Source of the DNA: Umbilicaria muhlenbergii
Taxonomy: Eukaryota; Ascomycota; Lecanoromycetes; Umbilicariales; Umbilicariaceae
DNA length: 64,000 nucleotides
NCBI GenBank assembly: GCA_000611775.1
Contig: KK106981.1
Coordinates: 8,789,431 to 8,853,430 of the forward strand
Direction: 5' to 3'
The notes beneath the pieces were generated by a model that was given only the letters and a program-made list of their open reading frames with translations, made no database searches and was not told where the DNA came from. Positions 33,694 through 46,023 of this stretch are shown piece after piece (position 1 is the first letter of the stretch; each line of letters opens with the position of its first letter). The position numbers and the translations under genes are program-made.

Positions 33694-34489
33694 TTAGCCC
33701 TCCATGGTCTGCCAGAAGTAGTTGGCGTAAAAGTAGCGCGAGAACTTGGGGTCGATGTTGACGACATGGACGTCGCCCTTTTGGTTGTTCCGAATGACGG
33801 CTTTGTTGTAATTCCCAGCATTGTCGGCCTCGACATCGATGCCGAGCATGCGGTATATCTTTAACTTGAGTCTGCAGAGCACGGTCGTGAGCCAACCAGC
33901 TCTCTAAGGGTAATGCATCTAAATCCGATCACCGAGATACGGCTCATACTCACATCGTCGGGTCATGAATCTCCCTTCGAGCCTTGGTCCCCTCATCCCC
34001 CTCCACTCCTTGCATGTCAAGCTCCTGCAGGCGTCCCTTCAGTCCTTCTAGATCTTGTTCGAGCCTTTCGCTCTCGATCTCGAGGTCTGACGCCGCCTTG
34101 GCGATGCGGAACTTTTGCGTGTCGAGCTCGACGATGTGTGAGGCATGGTCTGCGCTGTTGTGGGAGGAGACGGTCTCGGCATGGTGCGTCGAGAGTGTTG
34201 CGAGGTTGCGGGAGAGCTCTGAGGGATGGATGGTCAGACATTGGCAAGCATCGCGGCGTCCGGGGACTGCTTACTTTTGAGAGCGCTTTCGGCTTCTCGT
34301 ATGCGGAGGTCGCGTGCTTGTTGGAGGGTGGAGAGGGATTCGTTGATGCGACCGATGGCGATTTTGTCCGGGTGGATGTTGAAGTTGCCGATTGTATGGT
34401 GGATCAGCTGTCACTTGCGATCAGTACCTTGTTCGTGCGTTGACAGCCGATGGCAAGCGCACCGTGGCGGGATCTTCGTCGAGCAACAT
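33694..34489 (-). CDS. SPC24: Kinetochore protein Spc24 (Ndc80 complex)
   Basis: Exons on the minus strand: 34489-34463, 34407-34275, 34218-33954 and 33871-33694, 200 residues, the normal fungal size. Introns are 55, 56 and 82 nt. Spc24 pairs with Spc25; the pair anchors the Ndc80 complex to the inner kinetochore while Ndc80-Nuf2 holds microtubules. The N-terminal 135 residues form a heptad-rich coiled coil ([20 protein letters not shown] is part of it). The C-terminal globular head shows [32 protein letters not shown] and [14 protein letters not shown], which is diagnostic. Exon 1 has only nine codons (MLLDEDPAT), yet it is needed because the downstream frame has no suitable early start. Confidence 0.9.
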
Positions 34490-34939
34490 CGTGAGGGGAA
34501 GTGGAAGATGAAAGTTTGCTCGGACGAAAGCGCAAGTGCAGCGAGACGAGCGGAAGGGAGCAAGCTATGCGTAGCTACCAACAGCGATCAGGGTGAGTTG
34601 TGGATTGAAGGCTGCGCATTGGTTTACGAGAAGTGGTCTCCGAGAAGTGGTCTCAGTGGTTGACGAGAAGGGCAGCGATTGTTGAGAGTCTCGTGTAAAC
34701 AGAGGCCAAGACTCTGGCCAAGACCCTGCCAAGCACGGGTAAACGTATGCCCGCCGCCAAGACCATCTGTGCAGGCGCTGCGCCACTGTGGCCCTCCTGA
34801 CGTCTTCTGCCTCGCATGTGAATCGCTCGCCGAGTACGGCAGAGAAGACAGCGAGGCAGACGCTGGGAGCTCTTAACGCCAAGTCGAAGCACGTACAGTG
34901 AGATAACCACCGCGTTCGCTCTTCTCTCCTTGCTCCACC
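34490..34939. promoter_or_regulatory. Divergent promoter SPC24 / FIS1
   Basis: 450 bp between the two start codons. A direct repeat of GAAGTGGTCTC occurs near 34630-34652. No TATA box identified. Confidence 0.45.
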
Positions 34940-35591
34940 ATGGGCTCCAATCTACCATGTACGTACATCTGATTTCACCACCATCACCAAGCAGCCAACG
35001 CCTCATGACTAACCATGTTCTTTCGACGGCCAGATGCCGCAGATGCGGAAAGGTAAGCTGGCAGTACCTTGCATTCTGCCTACCACTACCACTGATGCTG
35101 AATATCGTGCCAGTCCGCTCAAGCCCGAAGAGCTCCAAGTTCTGCGAGCACAGTACGAGAAAGAGGGCGAATACGTAGGAGTACAAACCAAATTCAACTA
35201 TGCATGGGTCTGTTCTACCCAAGCATCCTTCACACGACCCTTGCTTACCGCGCCATCATAGGGTCTCATCAAGTCGTCTCAGCGCAACGAACAACAAGAA
35301 GGTGTACGCCTCCTCTCAGAGATCTTCCGTAACGCGCCGGAACGAAGGCGCGAATGCCTCTACTACCTGGGCCTGGGGAACTTCAAGCTTGGCAACTACG
35401 CCGAGGCAAGGCGATACAACGATCTTTTGCTCGATCATGAGCCGGCGAATTTGCAAGCAGGGAGTCTGAGGGGTTTGATCGATGACAAAGTTGCCAAAGA
35501 AGGCCTGATGGGGGTTGCCATCTTGAGTGGTGTGGCGATCGCAGCTGGAGTCGTTGGGGGCATGCTGTTCAAGGGTGCAAGGAGACGGTAG
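34940..35591 (+). CDS. FIS1: Mitochondrial fission protein Fis1
   Basis: Exons 34940-34958, 35034-35052, 35114-35207 and 35262-35591, 153 residues, the family length. The first two exons are 19 nt each. Fis1 is a tail-anchored protein of mitochondrial and peroxisomal outer membranes that recruits dynamin through adaptors. Seen: a short N-terminal arm (MGSNLPY), TPR-like helices with [20 protein letters not shown] and AWGLIKSS, the conserved [20 protein letters not shown] and [18 protein letters not shown], then a tail anchor ([18 protein letters not shown]) followed by the basic end KGARRR. All introns carry good donors (GTACGT, GTAAGC, GTCTGT). Identification is secure; the two tiny exons are easily missed by gene callers. 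Confidence 0.93.
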
Positions 35592-36491
35592 ACGTGGATA
35601 CAACACGGGAGAGATTCGTTCCGTGAACGGTACAGCATGGAGTTTTGGATTTCCACGATATTTCTGAGCGACAGCAGGGTTTTTCAGTCATGCTTAGGGG
35701 GCAAGGTTGTTGTCATGGTGGATTTACAGTTGAAGTATCTCCTAGCATTAAACTGCTTTCATTACAGCGTATCAAAAATCTTTTTGGGAGAGTTGGGGTA
35801 TGACCGTATCAAAGTGCACCGGCTGTGGAGGCTTAGACGATTGTGAAAGAAAGGCGAAGAACACGAACGAATCGACAACATGACTGCAAGCGTTTGCTCT
35901 TGCATTGCTGTCAGACCATCACATTAAAAGACTCACCAGACGTTCTTCTCAAACGAACGGCCATCTTCATCCCAGTTACCGCACATCCATGACCTCTTTG
36001 GTTGTTTCATCACGGCGTAGCCTTCCTTAGATCGCAACACGAGCTGTGGCTACCAGGCGCCGGCAACGTCATTTGACAGCGTTTCGAGACCATCGATCTC
36101 ACATCATCTCACTTCTCACTCCATAGCGACGAAGCCTCCTTCAAGCCGAGTCATTCACCACCGCACTGGAATGTTGCCGCATCCTTTGCACACGACCTTC
36201 GAAACAATAATCACCCTGTCACCGACACACTCTCCCTCCTCTTGTCATCGCCGCAACGATCAGCTCAGTTAGACTGCGCCCGCACTCCCACTCCGCATGA
36301 GGCTGAGACACCCTCAAGGTCCCGATCGATAATTAAAAACCGCACTGCGCCCCCTCCAAGCGATCAGCCTTGCTGGGTTCGCAGGAAGTCTCCCTATGAT
36401 TACTTGACCCGCTTCTCTTGCCTCTTGCCAAGGCGACTGCATAAACATCTCATCGTGGACCTATCGCCTTGGACTCTGCACATCGTCAATC
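35592..36491. other. Intergenic region FIS1 / RING ligase
   Basis: 900 bp: FIS1 3' flank and the promoter and 5' UTR of the RING gene. No further gene supported. Confidence 0.5.
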
Positions 36492-38079
36492 ATGGCAGAC
36501 AACGGTGGGGTTCAAGGAGAGCTGCTCTTCTGTCATTTCTGTCAGAACGAATGGGCCCGGGACCGACACGGTCTACAGTGTCCGCAGTGTCAATCGGATT
36601 TCGTTGAAGTTGTTAGTCTTGTGCGCTCATTCTTCATTCTCGCGCTTTTCTGACCCGATTCACAGATCGAGCGCTCTCATGATCCGCGAGATGCCCACGT
36701 CGAAGAATACCTGCCACCGCCGTCCCCGCCCGCCGCCCATCCTTTGCACAACCACAACCCCTGGGATGAAGCTCCAGATCCCGACGAAGGCGACATCGAA
36801 CATATAGAATGGAACCAAGGACCAACAAGGCTACACTTCACCCGCACTTCCTTTCGTTCCTCATCACCGGGCATAAATCGAGGAGGAGGACCACAGATGA
36901 CCGATCCCTACCCGCCAATCGTACAGACTGTGGCGTCCTTGCTCGGTGGCTTCACGGGCGGGCCGAATAGACAACCCCAAATAATAAGAGGGACAGGAAA
37001 TCCAAGAAACATGCCACCTACTATCTTTGGGCCCTTTAGAGGCCCTGGTCCACATTTTCATCAAGGCCCTACATTCCCCCCCATGAGCCCATTACAGGAG
37101 GGTCCTGCGAGGCGTGCTTTTGGTGGAAGGAATGTATATACCGCGACAACTCACTTACGGCCACGAGATGCCAGTAATCTGCAACCGCAGATTATCCCAG
37201 AGGATGACCTGCAGGGGTACGTGAATTTCGTATGGTCGCCACCATCTGTGCAGCTGCTGACCGTCAACCTCTAGACTCTTGGGAAATCTTCTACAAGGTC
37301 TTCGTGGCATAGGTGGTCATGGCGGACCTGGTGCCGACGACCCGATGAACCCATTCACCCTCCTTACGAGTATGATGAATCCTGCCAATGCATCGCACGG
37401 AGACGCTGTATACACACAAGAGGCCCTGGACCGCGTGATCTCCCAATTAATGGAACAGCACAGCGGCAGTAGCGCCCCTGGGCCTGCCCCAGCCGCGGCA
37501 ATCAACGCCTTGCCCAAGAAACCAGTTGACAAGTCCATGATGGGAAGTGACGGCAAAGCCGAATGCTCCGTCTGCATGGATAACGTGGAAATTGGGGACG
37601 AAGTCACCGTGTTGCCGTGCAATCATTGGTTTCACGGTGCCTGCGTCGGGGCATGGTTGAATGAACACGACACCTGTCCTCATTGCAGGCAAGGCATCAC
37701 ACCCAAGGAAGGGGCAGCCGACGCACCAAGGACACCCGGCCAGCCGCCCAGACACAGTCAGACTCCACTGAGTCCCGGCGGGGAAGGCAGCCGGCGGAAT
37801 CCATTCTTAGTGCCGGAGACGCCGCCGCGTCCGCGCAGCAGCAGACCCGACTATGGTCGTCGAGACAGCAGGCCCGACTACGGCCGGACGGACAGTCGAC
37901 CCGACTACGGCGGAGGGGACAACAGCATGTCTGATCACACCCGCGGAGACGCCGAAAGACCGGGACACGGGAGAAGGAGAAGTCATACCAGAGAAGCGAG
38001 GAGTGGCGGCGAAGGGAACAACGGCGGTGGAGGGTTAACTGGGTGGATACGGAGATTCAGCGGGGGTGGTGGGATCTGA
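36492..38079 (+). CDS. RING-H2 E3 ubiquitin ligase with N-terminal zinc ribbon (RNF126-like)
   Basis: Exons 36492-36611, 36666-37216 and 37275-38079, 491 residues. The N-terminus carries a four-cysteine zinc ribbon (CHFCQNEW, then CPQCQSDF, residues about 14-36) as found in RNF115/126-type ligases. A Pro/Gly-rich middle follows, and the RING-H2 finger is at about 321-361: CSVCMDN, LPCNHWFH, then CPHCRQG, with the C3H2C3 pattern. The tail is disordered with three copies of an RPDYG unit and ends in a Gly-rich basic stretch. RNF126-like proteins work in cytosolic quality control of mislocalised proteins and endosomal sorting; the fungal substrate is unknown. Splice choices restore frame across all joins. 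Confidence 0.85.
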
Positions 38080-38826
38080 GGACCCATGGACACACCGTGT
38101 CTGGTCCCGGGTCATGTTTTCATTCGCAGGCCCAAACTTCACGTTGCAGCTTGGCGTGCACGATCACTTCATCTCAATTCTTACGAACGCGTTTCGTGCA
38201 TTTCAGGCGTTCAGATAGATGGCGTTGCAGACCCCTGAAGGTGGTCTTCCCGGGCTGGAATGGGAGGAGGGATGCTGAGATGAGCCTGGCGGAACAGTTC
38301 CGAGCGCTTTTAATGACCCCGGATCAGTGATATGATAGGAACGAGAGTTTTCCCACCATCGCGTCTACTTGATTGTGCGTGATTTTCCTCTGAGATTACC
38401 TCCATGGCACCCGCCTACATGAAGAGTGGCGGAGTGAGAGTCCTCTTTGTTGCTGGGCAAACCGTAGGCGTTTACAATGCACATGTGCCGAAGATATCCT
38501 GCAGTTCGTAGAGGGTGGACTCTTTCACGATTCCGGAAAACAGTCGCGGCCAAGGAAAGGACTGTTCAATTACATCTCGACTCGAATCTACCCACCCCCA
38601 ATCTAAACCCCTCTCTCCAATTAAAGGCAGCGTAGCTATGTACATTACGCACACCGTCTAACTAACACCGCTCCCCGACCGAGGGACGAATCTCTATAAA
38701 CAACGAAAGCGGCGGCTCCCCCCATCTCTATGTTGCTCGGCGCGAACACTCATGTAAGGATACTGACAGGGCAAGAAAGCTCTCGAGCAGGGAAAAAAGG
38801 ACAGATAAGCTGGAATTCCTGTGCAA
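38080..38826. other. Convergent intergenic region RING ligase / BST1
   Basis: 747 bp with no supported gene. Confidence 0.6.
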
Positions 38827-41800
38827 TCACGGCCTCTTCTTGACATCGCCTTCTTCCTCTTCGCATTCGAGCATCTGGCTGAGGCCCGAGAGGGAAAAGC
38901 TGCTGCCGGAGAAGTGGACGGCGACCAGCCAGAAACAGACCATGTTGACGAGGTGGTGGAGGAGGTAGGCGTAGGTGACACCGTAGACGGCGGCGTAGAC
39001 GGCGAGGCAGAAGAAGAGCAAGTTTGTTATGTACCGGAAGCTGGAAGATCCGATCATTAGTATGGGGATATTGATGGTCTGGAGGGCTAGATCTAGGTCT
39101 GTGGCGTACCGTGTAGTGACTCTCGGGATCATCTTCCCACCCGTCAGAGTCTCGACGAGTAGGATGAACGGCATTATTGATAAAACATTATGGTGGGATG
39201 AGAACGGGGTGAGCCAATGAACGGCAAGGTTATGGACCCACACCACGAGGACAGGGATGTTGATAGGCAGCACCCAGAGCATGAGGATGAGGATGGAATG
39301 GGCGTAGTTGTAGAAATTATAGTGGGCGCTCGATCGCTACAGATGTCAGCTCATGTCTCTATGTGGGATCCATGCGCCTTACTGTCTCCCTTGCAAACCG
39401 CAACGCCCGCGTGCAGGTTGCTATTTGTACAATGCATGCTACCATGTATGCAAACTGATATGGAATGAATGTAGCCACCAGGAAGAGAAGAATAGTGGTG
39501 GTAATGATTCGCCTCCGTGGCGTACTGGCAGAAAAGACTGGGGACGCGCTCCTCCTGTTAGATCGATTAGTAAAAGCCAGCTCTATGAATGCACGCAAAC
39601 TCGCACCTTTTGTCGTCGTTTCTCAACCAAGCTGGCTTTGCAGTCACAAGGCTATACAAAAAGCAAAGCATATGCAACACCAGCAGAGCCGCATAGTTGA
39701 TGATCACGCAGATACCAGCACTGGCCAAGCCAAACAATGGGATAAGAAACCAAAAGAACGGATCTGGCGAGCCGAGCAGAAGATCATTTTTCGTATAGTC
39801 AACTGCAGACTCGGTAGCATTACCTCGCCATCCAAACAGTCCAGCAGATGTGGGCCTGGAAGGTACGGAGTTGGATGCTCCTATTGACATGGCAAGAAAC
39901 GACATTGCAAGTAGGAGTAAGGGCAATGACCTCCGAAGACATAGGTCCATAGAATCTGCGAAGGTGATGAAGATACCTAGGCCTGGTCAGAGCTAGAATG
40001 GAAGGAAAAACGGATCATTTGAAACTTACCACTTTCGTCGTAGACGTTGAACTGCTTCTGAAGGACCAACGCTACGATCAGCAGCGGGAAGGCTGCAAAC
40101 ACCGTTCGATAGCGCATGAACAATTTGCCCATACTGCCAGGGATATCGACTTTTAGAGACATATCGATTGATGTGTTGCAGGTTGGGTCGGACCATAGTT
40201 GTAGTGATACTCCGTTAATGGTAGCTTGCGCACGTAATGGGGGCGGCATAAACGGGGCAATGCCGTGTAAATTTATATTAGCTTCTTTTACGTTGACAAA
40301 GTACTTTGACTCATGAGGCTCGGAGAGATATTGCCGCAGAAGAGGGGTGAAAAGCTCGGCCTCATCGCCGCATGCTTGCTTCCCAATGCTCAGCTTGTAA
40401 GCTAGGAGACTCGAGTGCAATGCTGGTATCTTGACTTCTGTGACCATTGGTCTACTTGCGGGGAGTTGAACATGCAGACCCAGGGTAAGCAGACGTCGGA
40501 GCCCAAGCCTTGTCTGCACGATCGAGTCGACGTTATCGCTAAATTCGGCAACTACCCAGCCCGTAGTCGATTGCAAGGCCTTGTCAACCACGGCAATGAA
40601 CTGGTGGTCAGCAAGGTCTTCAAGATTGTATTCAAGATATGAAAAAGGCTGAGCATGGTCGAAAGCATTCTTCGATGTTCTAGTTGACGCTGGCAGGCGG
40701 ATGACATCGGCGGCAGCATTCTTGCAAGCCAAGCGCGTCGAACCTGAGCTGTCACCAGATAAGTCCATGTTCATGGAAAAAAGAGTCGCTGATGAGCCAG
40801 CCTGTAGGGGAAACACGGTGCAAAAGAGGACTTCGAGCTTGCCGCTAAGCCCGGATGTGTCCAGTGGCTGATCGGTTAACAAAGTGAACTTCTTTGCACC
40901 AGGGGCGCCCTGAAGAGGGATGGGCAAAAGATGAGCTCTTGCTTTCCGCTCCCGACCGAAGCCTTTGATGGTCAGTCGCTCGCCTAACTTCAAAATTGAA
41001 TTCGAGTTGTCTTCCAGTGTTAACAATGTGGTAAGCTCTTGCTGAGGTAGAGTCTTTTCCGCGATGGTCTCCATGCCAGTTAAATACCACCTCTTGAAGA
41101 TGCGCATCCTTTCGGCTCGAGGTCTGGTTTGCCCAGGGCGATGCACATCTACAGCTTCAATTAGAGATCTAACAATGACTTTCCTAACCTGATCGCACCA
41201 CAAAATCGACAAATGATCTGCGCCAGTCCACACGTTTGGTATGGTCGACGTGAAGACCGTGAAGCCATGGGTGTCTGGTACGAGCGATGAGAGATCGGCA
41301 TAGTCCGAAGGCACAACGGTATCCAAGCCTCCTCCAGCAATAGATATCAGGGTGACATGCCACAAAGGGTTGTTGTTGGCCCACTTCTGTGAATATGCCT
41401 GCCGCCAGTAACTGTTGATATATTTATACGTGTGAACGATGGCTGTGTCGGATGATACTGGTGGTCGTGCGTGCGGCGCGGACATCGTGATAATGGTATT
41501 GATCGAATTCGACTGGTAGTTTGACATGGTCAACATTGTCCTGGCAACAATACCGCCCATTGAGTGGCCAATAAGGATGACTGAGCTCGGGTCAGGCAGT
41601 TCGGGATCCCGCCTTGATCGTCGTGGGTCATGATATAGTGACAGAATGTACGCTACAGCTTCATTCAGGTATTCCGCCTGATCCAGCAGGGTTTGTCCAT
41701 GAAAAGCCGTGATATCCTCGTTGAAGTCAACGGTGAAAAAGTCCAGACTCCGCGTTCCAGCCTTCAGTGCCTTCGCGTCTTGTTGAACGCTGTCGTGAAA

Positions 41801-42501
41801 GTATTGCGCAGCCTCTGCAGCAAGCGGTCTGACCTGCTTATAGCTCCCGGCGTTCCCTGGAATGAAGAGTACAGGAACGCCCTTGACCTAGGAACCATGA
41901 GCTTGAGACCTCGAACAACGGGTCTCGGTCCACCTACCTTGGTATCTTCATCTATGCCTCCTTCTCGATATAGGTAAAGAGAGTATTTGCTCGCAAAACG
42001 CGTATGCTCGGTATCGAAGTCGGAGAATTTGGCATATGCCGGCGACATCATGCACATTTCGCAGCCCTTTGGGTCGAGCTGCCGCTTGGTGAAGGAATGA
42101 AATACGGAGAACAGGAAGACCAAAGACAGACAGGTTGTTGTGATCGTGAGCAGCGAGCACGCCCAGGGGTTCCGCGCCCGAGAACGCCGCCAAGTTGGAG
42201 CTTCTGGCATTTTCGCTATGGTTGTACCCTGTCCCAGAGGGTCTAAAGCCTGCAGGCCTTTCTCAGAGGCTCCGTGTGTGCCTGGTGACGGCTTCCACGC
42301 ATTGTGCAGCAACGGCAGCGGTGGATTCGACTTTTCGACTTTCCGCCTGTCCAAGGTATCCGAGTGCCTCGATCCGTCGTATTTTGCGCTTGTGAAGCTC
42401 CTCTTCCTCCCATCACCCTCGGATTGCCGCCTGGCGGCTTCAGCGGGTGACACCTCGTCCGTTTCGTCCTCATCGGTCGAGCCCGACAACCTTGTTCGCA
42501 T
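38827..42501 (-). CDS. BST1: GPI inositol-deacylase Bst1 (PGAP1 family)
   Basis: Exons on the minus strand: 42501-41938, 41887-40030, 39976-39607, 39554-39383 and 39336-38827, 1157 residues. Bst1 removes the acyl chain from the inositol of GPI anchors in the ER, which is needed for export and quality control of GPI proteins. Seen: a Ser-rich cytosolic N-terminus, one membrane span (LLTITTTCLSLVFLFSVF), the CEMCMMSPAY motif, GVPVLFIPGNAGSYKQVR, the lipase elbow GHSMGG with Ser at about 297, the PSDYADLSSLVPDTHG and DHLSILWC motifs, and at least six hydrophobic segments in the C-terminal third. Introns are 46-53 nt. The start is the first good ATG; the frame is open a further 123 codons upstream without an ATG. 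Confidence 0.9.
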
Positions 42502-45198
42502 TGAACTCCGTGACGAGCCGCATCCGTCGATGGCCCACCCCGCTACCTCTGTCAATGGGCGTGGAGGGGCAGGCGGGACCCGGTGGTGGTCGAGCTCGGC
42601 GTCAGGGAGGTTCAAACGTTTCGCCAAGAGACACGACTGCCGTGTTCGCCGCACGGGCCCTATTTTTTCCGACCGCTCTAGCGTCACGGGATCTGCAGAG
42701 GATGTCTGATGGACTGACAGGAAGCGCCGGCAGGAACATGGGAAGAAACAAAACGGATGACGAGGGCGAGAACGCTTCGGGGCTGTTGCGCAATTAAAAG
42801 CTTTGTTACCGCGAGGCCGCCTACGCCTACTTGGGCTTGTTGCCTCCAAGCTGGTGCCCACGCCGTTCAAGCTTCCGGTTAAAGGATTAAGCTACTGCAC
42901 GCAAGCGCGTCTGCCCCTTGGCCGGCCTGCTGGAGCCTGACAATAATCAAGTCCTTGTCCCACCTTATCGTCATTTGTCGCCGGCTGGGCGGTCTCGCGG
43001 AGGGTTCGCCAGGCTGGCTTGATGGCGAGCTGGCCAAGGTCAGATTGACGCTTACGGCGTTACAAGGATCAAAACATTGCCCAACGCCCCGGTTGGCACT
43101 TGTCGAGGCAACGGATACTATTGGTGGATATTAGCACGAGCTGATACTTTGTGCCGTCACTTCGTCCTGTCGTCAAGCTCTGGCCGTGTCTCGAAAGGTC
43201 CTTTCACAGTCTGGTGTCTGAACTCTGAAGGGAGGATGCTCGCCATAGGTCGCAGAGGCCTGGCCACCACAGATCTGGGGAATGCCGTGCAGCTATTTGA
43301 AGATACATCAACAGCGAGCTGGACAGGGTTTCCATGTTTCAGAGTCAAGCTTTGGGTAAAGCAGGCGCAACTTGCAAGAATTTCCAGGAAGTGGTGTGCC
43401 AAAGGTACCGCATGAGCTGGACCGCTGCCGATACTATCGCCATCGCATGCTTACGCGGCCCACAGACGAAAGGTTCTTGCTCCGGGGGTACAGATAAGGC
43501 ATGGATATCTCTGCCTGCATTGTTGTTTACAGACCAGATTTCTACGAGTAGAGCACCTCCCGTACATGATTTGATCTCCAGCATCGCGTCATCTTAAAGC
43601 GTCGATGCCGAGGCGATATTGGTTGAGGGCGGGTGATCCTTGTACATACATGTACATTGGCCAATAATGCACGAGCAGGCTCCCCGTGGAGCAGCATGGC
43701 CGCGACCCAGAATGTGTGGCACGATGCGGCATTCTGTTATGCTGAAGCCGCGCGGGTGAAGGAAATTCCAGACACGTCGACAACGACGGCCACAGTGCGT
43801 ATGATTGCCCTCATACAGCCTGTTTGTACGGAGTTACATGAAACTTACTCGGGGAGGCGGGATGTGGGAGAATTGTAGATTCGCTTACTGGATTGGGAAG
43901 CGAGAGGCGTGAGAGGCGGGAGAGGGTGGATGGCCTGGTGGTTGGTCGCCAGCAGGCCAGGCACAGGAACAAAATAAGTGGCTGTTCTCAACCGGAGCCT
44001 TCTCAACGAATCAACGACTTGCTGAACAACCACCGCATCCAAAAGCCATATAACAATGCTCACTCCAGGAATCTCGTATCATTTGCTTAATTCACCAAGT
44101 GGGCCTTCGGCCAGAAACTGACTCTGGCCTGTGACCCTACGTCCTCCAGTACTGTAATTGATCTGCGGCCGGTGAAGATCGAACAGGTAACCACGAGTAT
44201 AAGGGTAAGCAAATTGATGCCATTATACTGGAGAAAGAAGTGATAGCGAGAGAAAGAGAGAGAGAGAGACCCTCTCCATACTTCGTTCTTCAATCGGATT
44301 TGTTCTGGTGCTGCTAAAGAAGCATTAAATAGATGGCTCCATTCATAGATGCCAGCTACGAACGACAGCACAGCCTGTCAGAAACTAACAATCTACACGG
44401 TGGAACATGAGCAAGTCATAATTCGCCAACCGGCACGTGTAGCAGTGCAGGCATATCGTTCGAGTTAGTGGCAATCCTCAGCTGGAGGCTACCGCAGCAT
44501 CTCGAACAACGAAAAGCGAATCCTACTGGAAACTCCGAGAACTGCGAGTTGTAAAGCTCTGATACGTCTGTAGTTCAGTCATACAACGGTTGTGCGCCAT
44601 CTCGAGTTTGATATGAGACTGGCCATTTTATAAACCAGCACACTGCGAGTTCTTTCGAGGAACGAGTCTCGGGTAGGTGCGACAAGAGGCGAAGTGCGGA
44701 ATAGATGGACGATATGCGGAGTAGCTGCGGTTGAACCCGAAGTCCAGTCACCAGGCACGCCAGGTCACCTAACCATACACGTGCTATACTACGTTACTCG
44801 GCGAGTAGGGCCGCACACAAAACGCACAACTTCACCGCCATTCCGATCTCTTGACATAATATTCCGAAACTTTCTTCAAGCTTCAATAGATAGAGTTCAC
44901 TTGCATCATCGTCAAGTCAATCTTCGAACAGCCTTGTGAAAATATCTTTGCGAATCTCTTTGTGCTTGCTCACTTGTCTATATCCATTCAACGTCTTCCT
45001 TTCTGCTCAACCATTGGAGCTGTGAAGCCGACGACATTGTAATAGTCGCCGTTAACCCCACCATCGAAAGCACCTCTTGGCGGTGACGTCGGTGGTACTC
45101 CTTGCTATACCTAAGCTTTGCTGCCTTCAATCAAAATCTGAACAGCATTCTTACTTGAGAACGTTTTTGGAAATTTCGATCAGCTTGTGTAATTCAAA
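42502..45198. other. Long intergenic region BST1 / HAD gene
   Basis: 2.7 kb between divergent genes, the longest gene-free stretch outside the transposon areas. Its left 369 nt are open in frame with BST1. A (GA)n tract is at 44247-44270 and an inverted CCAAT-type box near 43660. No tRNA, repeat pair or protein-like frame was recognised. Confidence 0.5.
44247..44270. repeat. GA microsatellite
   Basis: A run of GAGAGA with one interruption. Confidence 0.8.
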
Positions 45199-46023
45199 AT
45201 GCCTAAGGTGAGCGAAGAGCCCCCACCTAGAGCCCCCACCTAGAGCCCCCACCTAGCAAGTCAATTGAGGAACCGCTGTGCTAATGTCCCAGCATAGATC
45301 AAAGAACTCCTCTTCGACTGCGACAACACGCTGGTCCTCTCCGAAGAACTGGCCTTCGAAGCCTGCGCCGAACTTGCCAATGAGATTCTCGAAAAACACA
45401 AGGTCGATGCCCGCTACACCGGACCCCAGCTCCTCGTCGACTTCGTCGGCCAGAACTTCCGCGGCATGATGGTCTCCCTGCAGAAGAAATACCACTTCGA
45501 GATGGGAGAAGACGAGTTCAATGACTACGTCGAACAAGAGCTCCAACGCGTGATCAAGACCCTGACCGCAAAGGCCAAACCGTGCGTCGGTTGCAACGAA
45601 GAGTTGGAGAAGCTGGCCAAATCGAAGAAATACGGCATGGCGGTTGTGTCCTCGTCCGCTATTTCGAGAGTCAAGGCGTCAATCAAGAAGGTCGATCAGG
45701 ATAAGTATTTCCCCGACGACCACATCTTCAGCGCTGCCACGTCCCTGCCCAAGCCTACCAGCAAGCCGGATCCGGCCATCTATCTCCATGCCTGCAAGGT
45801 CATCGGCGTGGAGCCGAAGGAGTGTGTCGCGATCGAGGATAGCAAGAGCGGTGTCGGCAGTGCCCACAACGCCGGTATTCACATCATCGGCTACGTTGGC
45901 AGTTATGAAGGAGAAGAGATGCAGGCCGAGATGGAAAAGGTGCTCAAGAACGGTGGTGCCAAGGTCGTCATGAGGCACTGGAGCGAATTCGAGAAGTGCC
46001 TCAAGGAGATCGAGGATTCGTAA
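45199..46023 (+). CDS. HAD-superfamily hydrolase (phosphatase/phosphomutase type)
   Basis: Exons 45199-45207 (three codons) and 45298-46023, 244 residues. All four HAD motifs are present: FDCDNT with the nucleophile Asp at residue 10 and acid/base Asp at 12, the VVSSSA Ser/Thr motif II, Lys within LPKPTSKPDP as motif III, and AIEDSKSG as motif IV. A helical cap lies between motifs I and II, which is the layout of phosphoglycolate-phosphatase and beta-phosphoglucomutase relatives. The substrate is unknown. The 90-nt intron contains three exact 13-bp tandem repeats. The start MPK precedes the first strand directly, as in short family members, and the frame upstream of exon 2 has no alternative ATG in place. 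Confidence 0.85.
45218..45256. repeat. Triple 13-bp tandem repeat in an intron
   Basis: Three perfect copies of AGCCCCCACCTAG (45218-45230, 45231-45243, 45244-45256) lie in intron 1 of the HAD gene. Each copy ends in a CTAG that resembles a 3' splice site. Confidence 0.95.
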
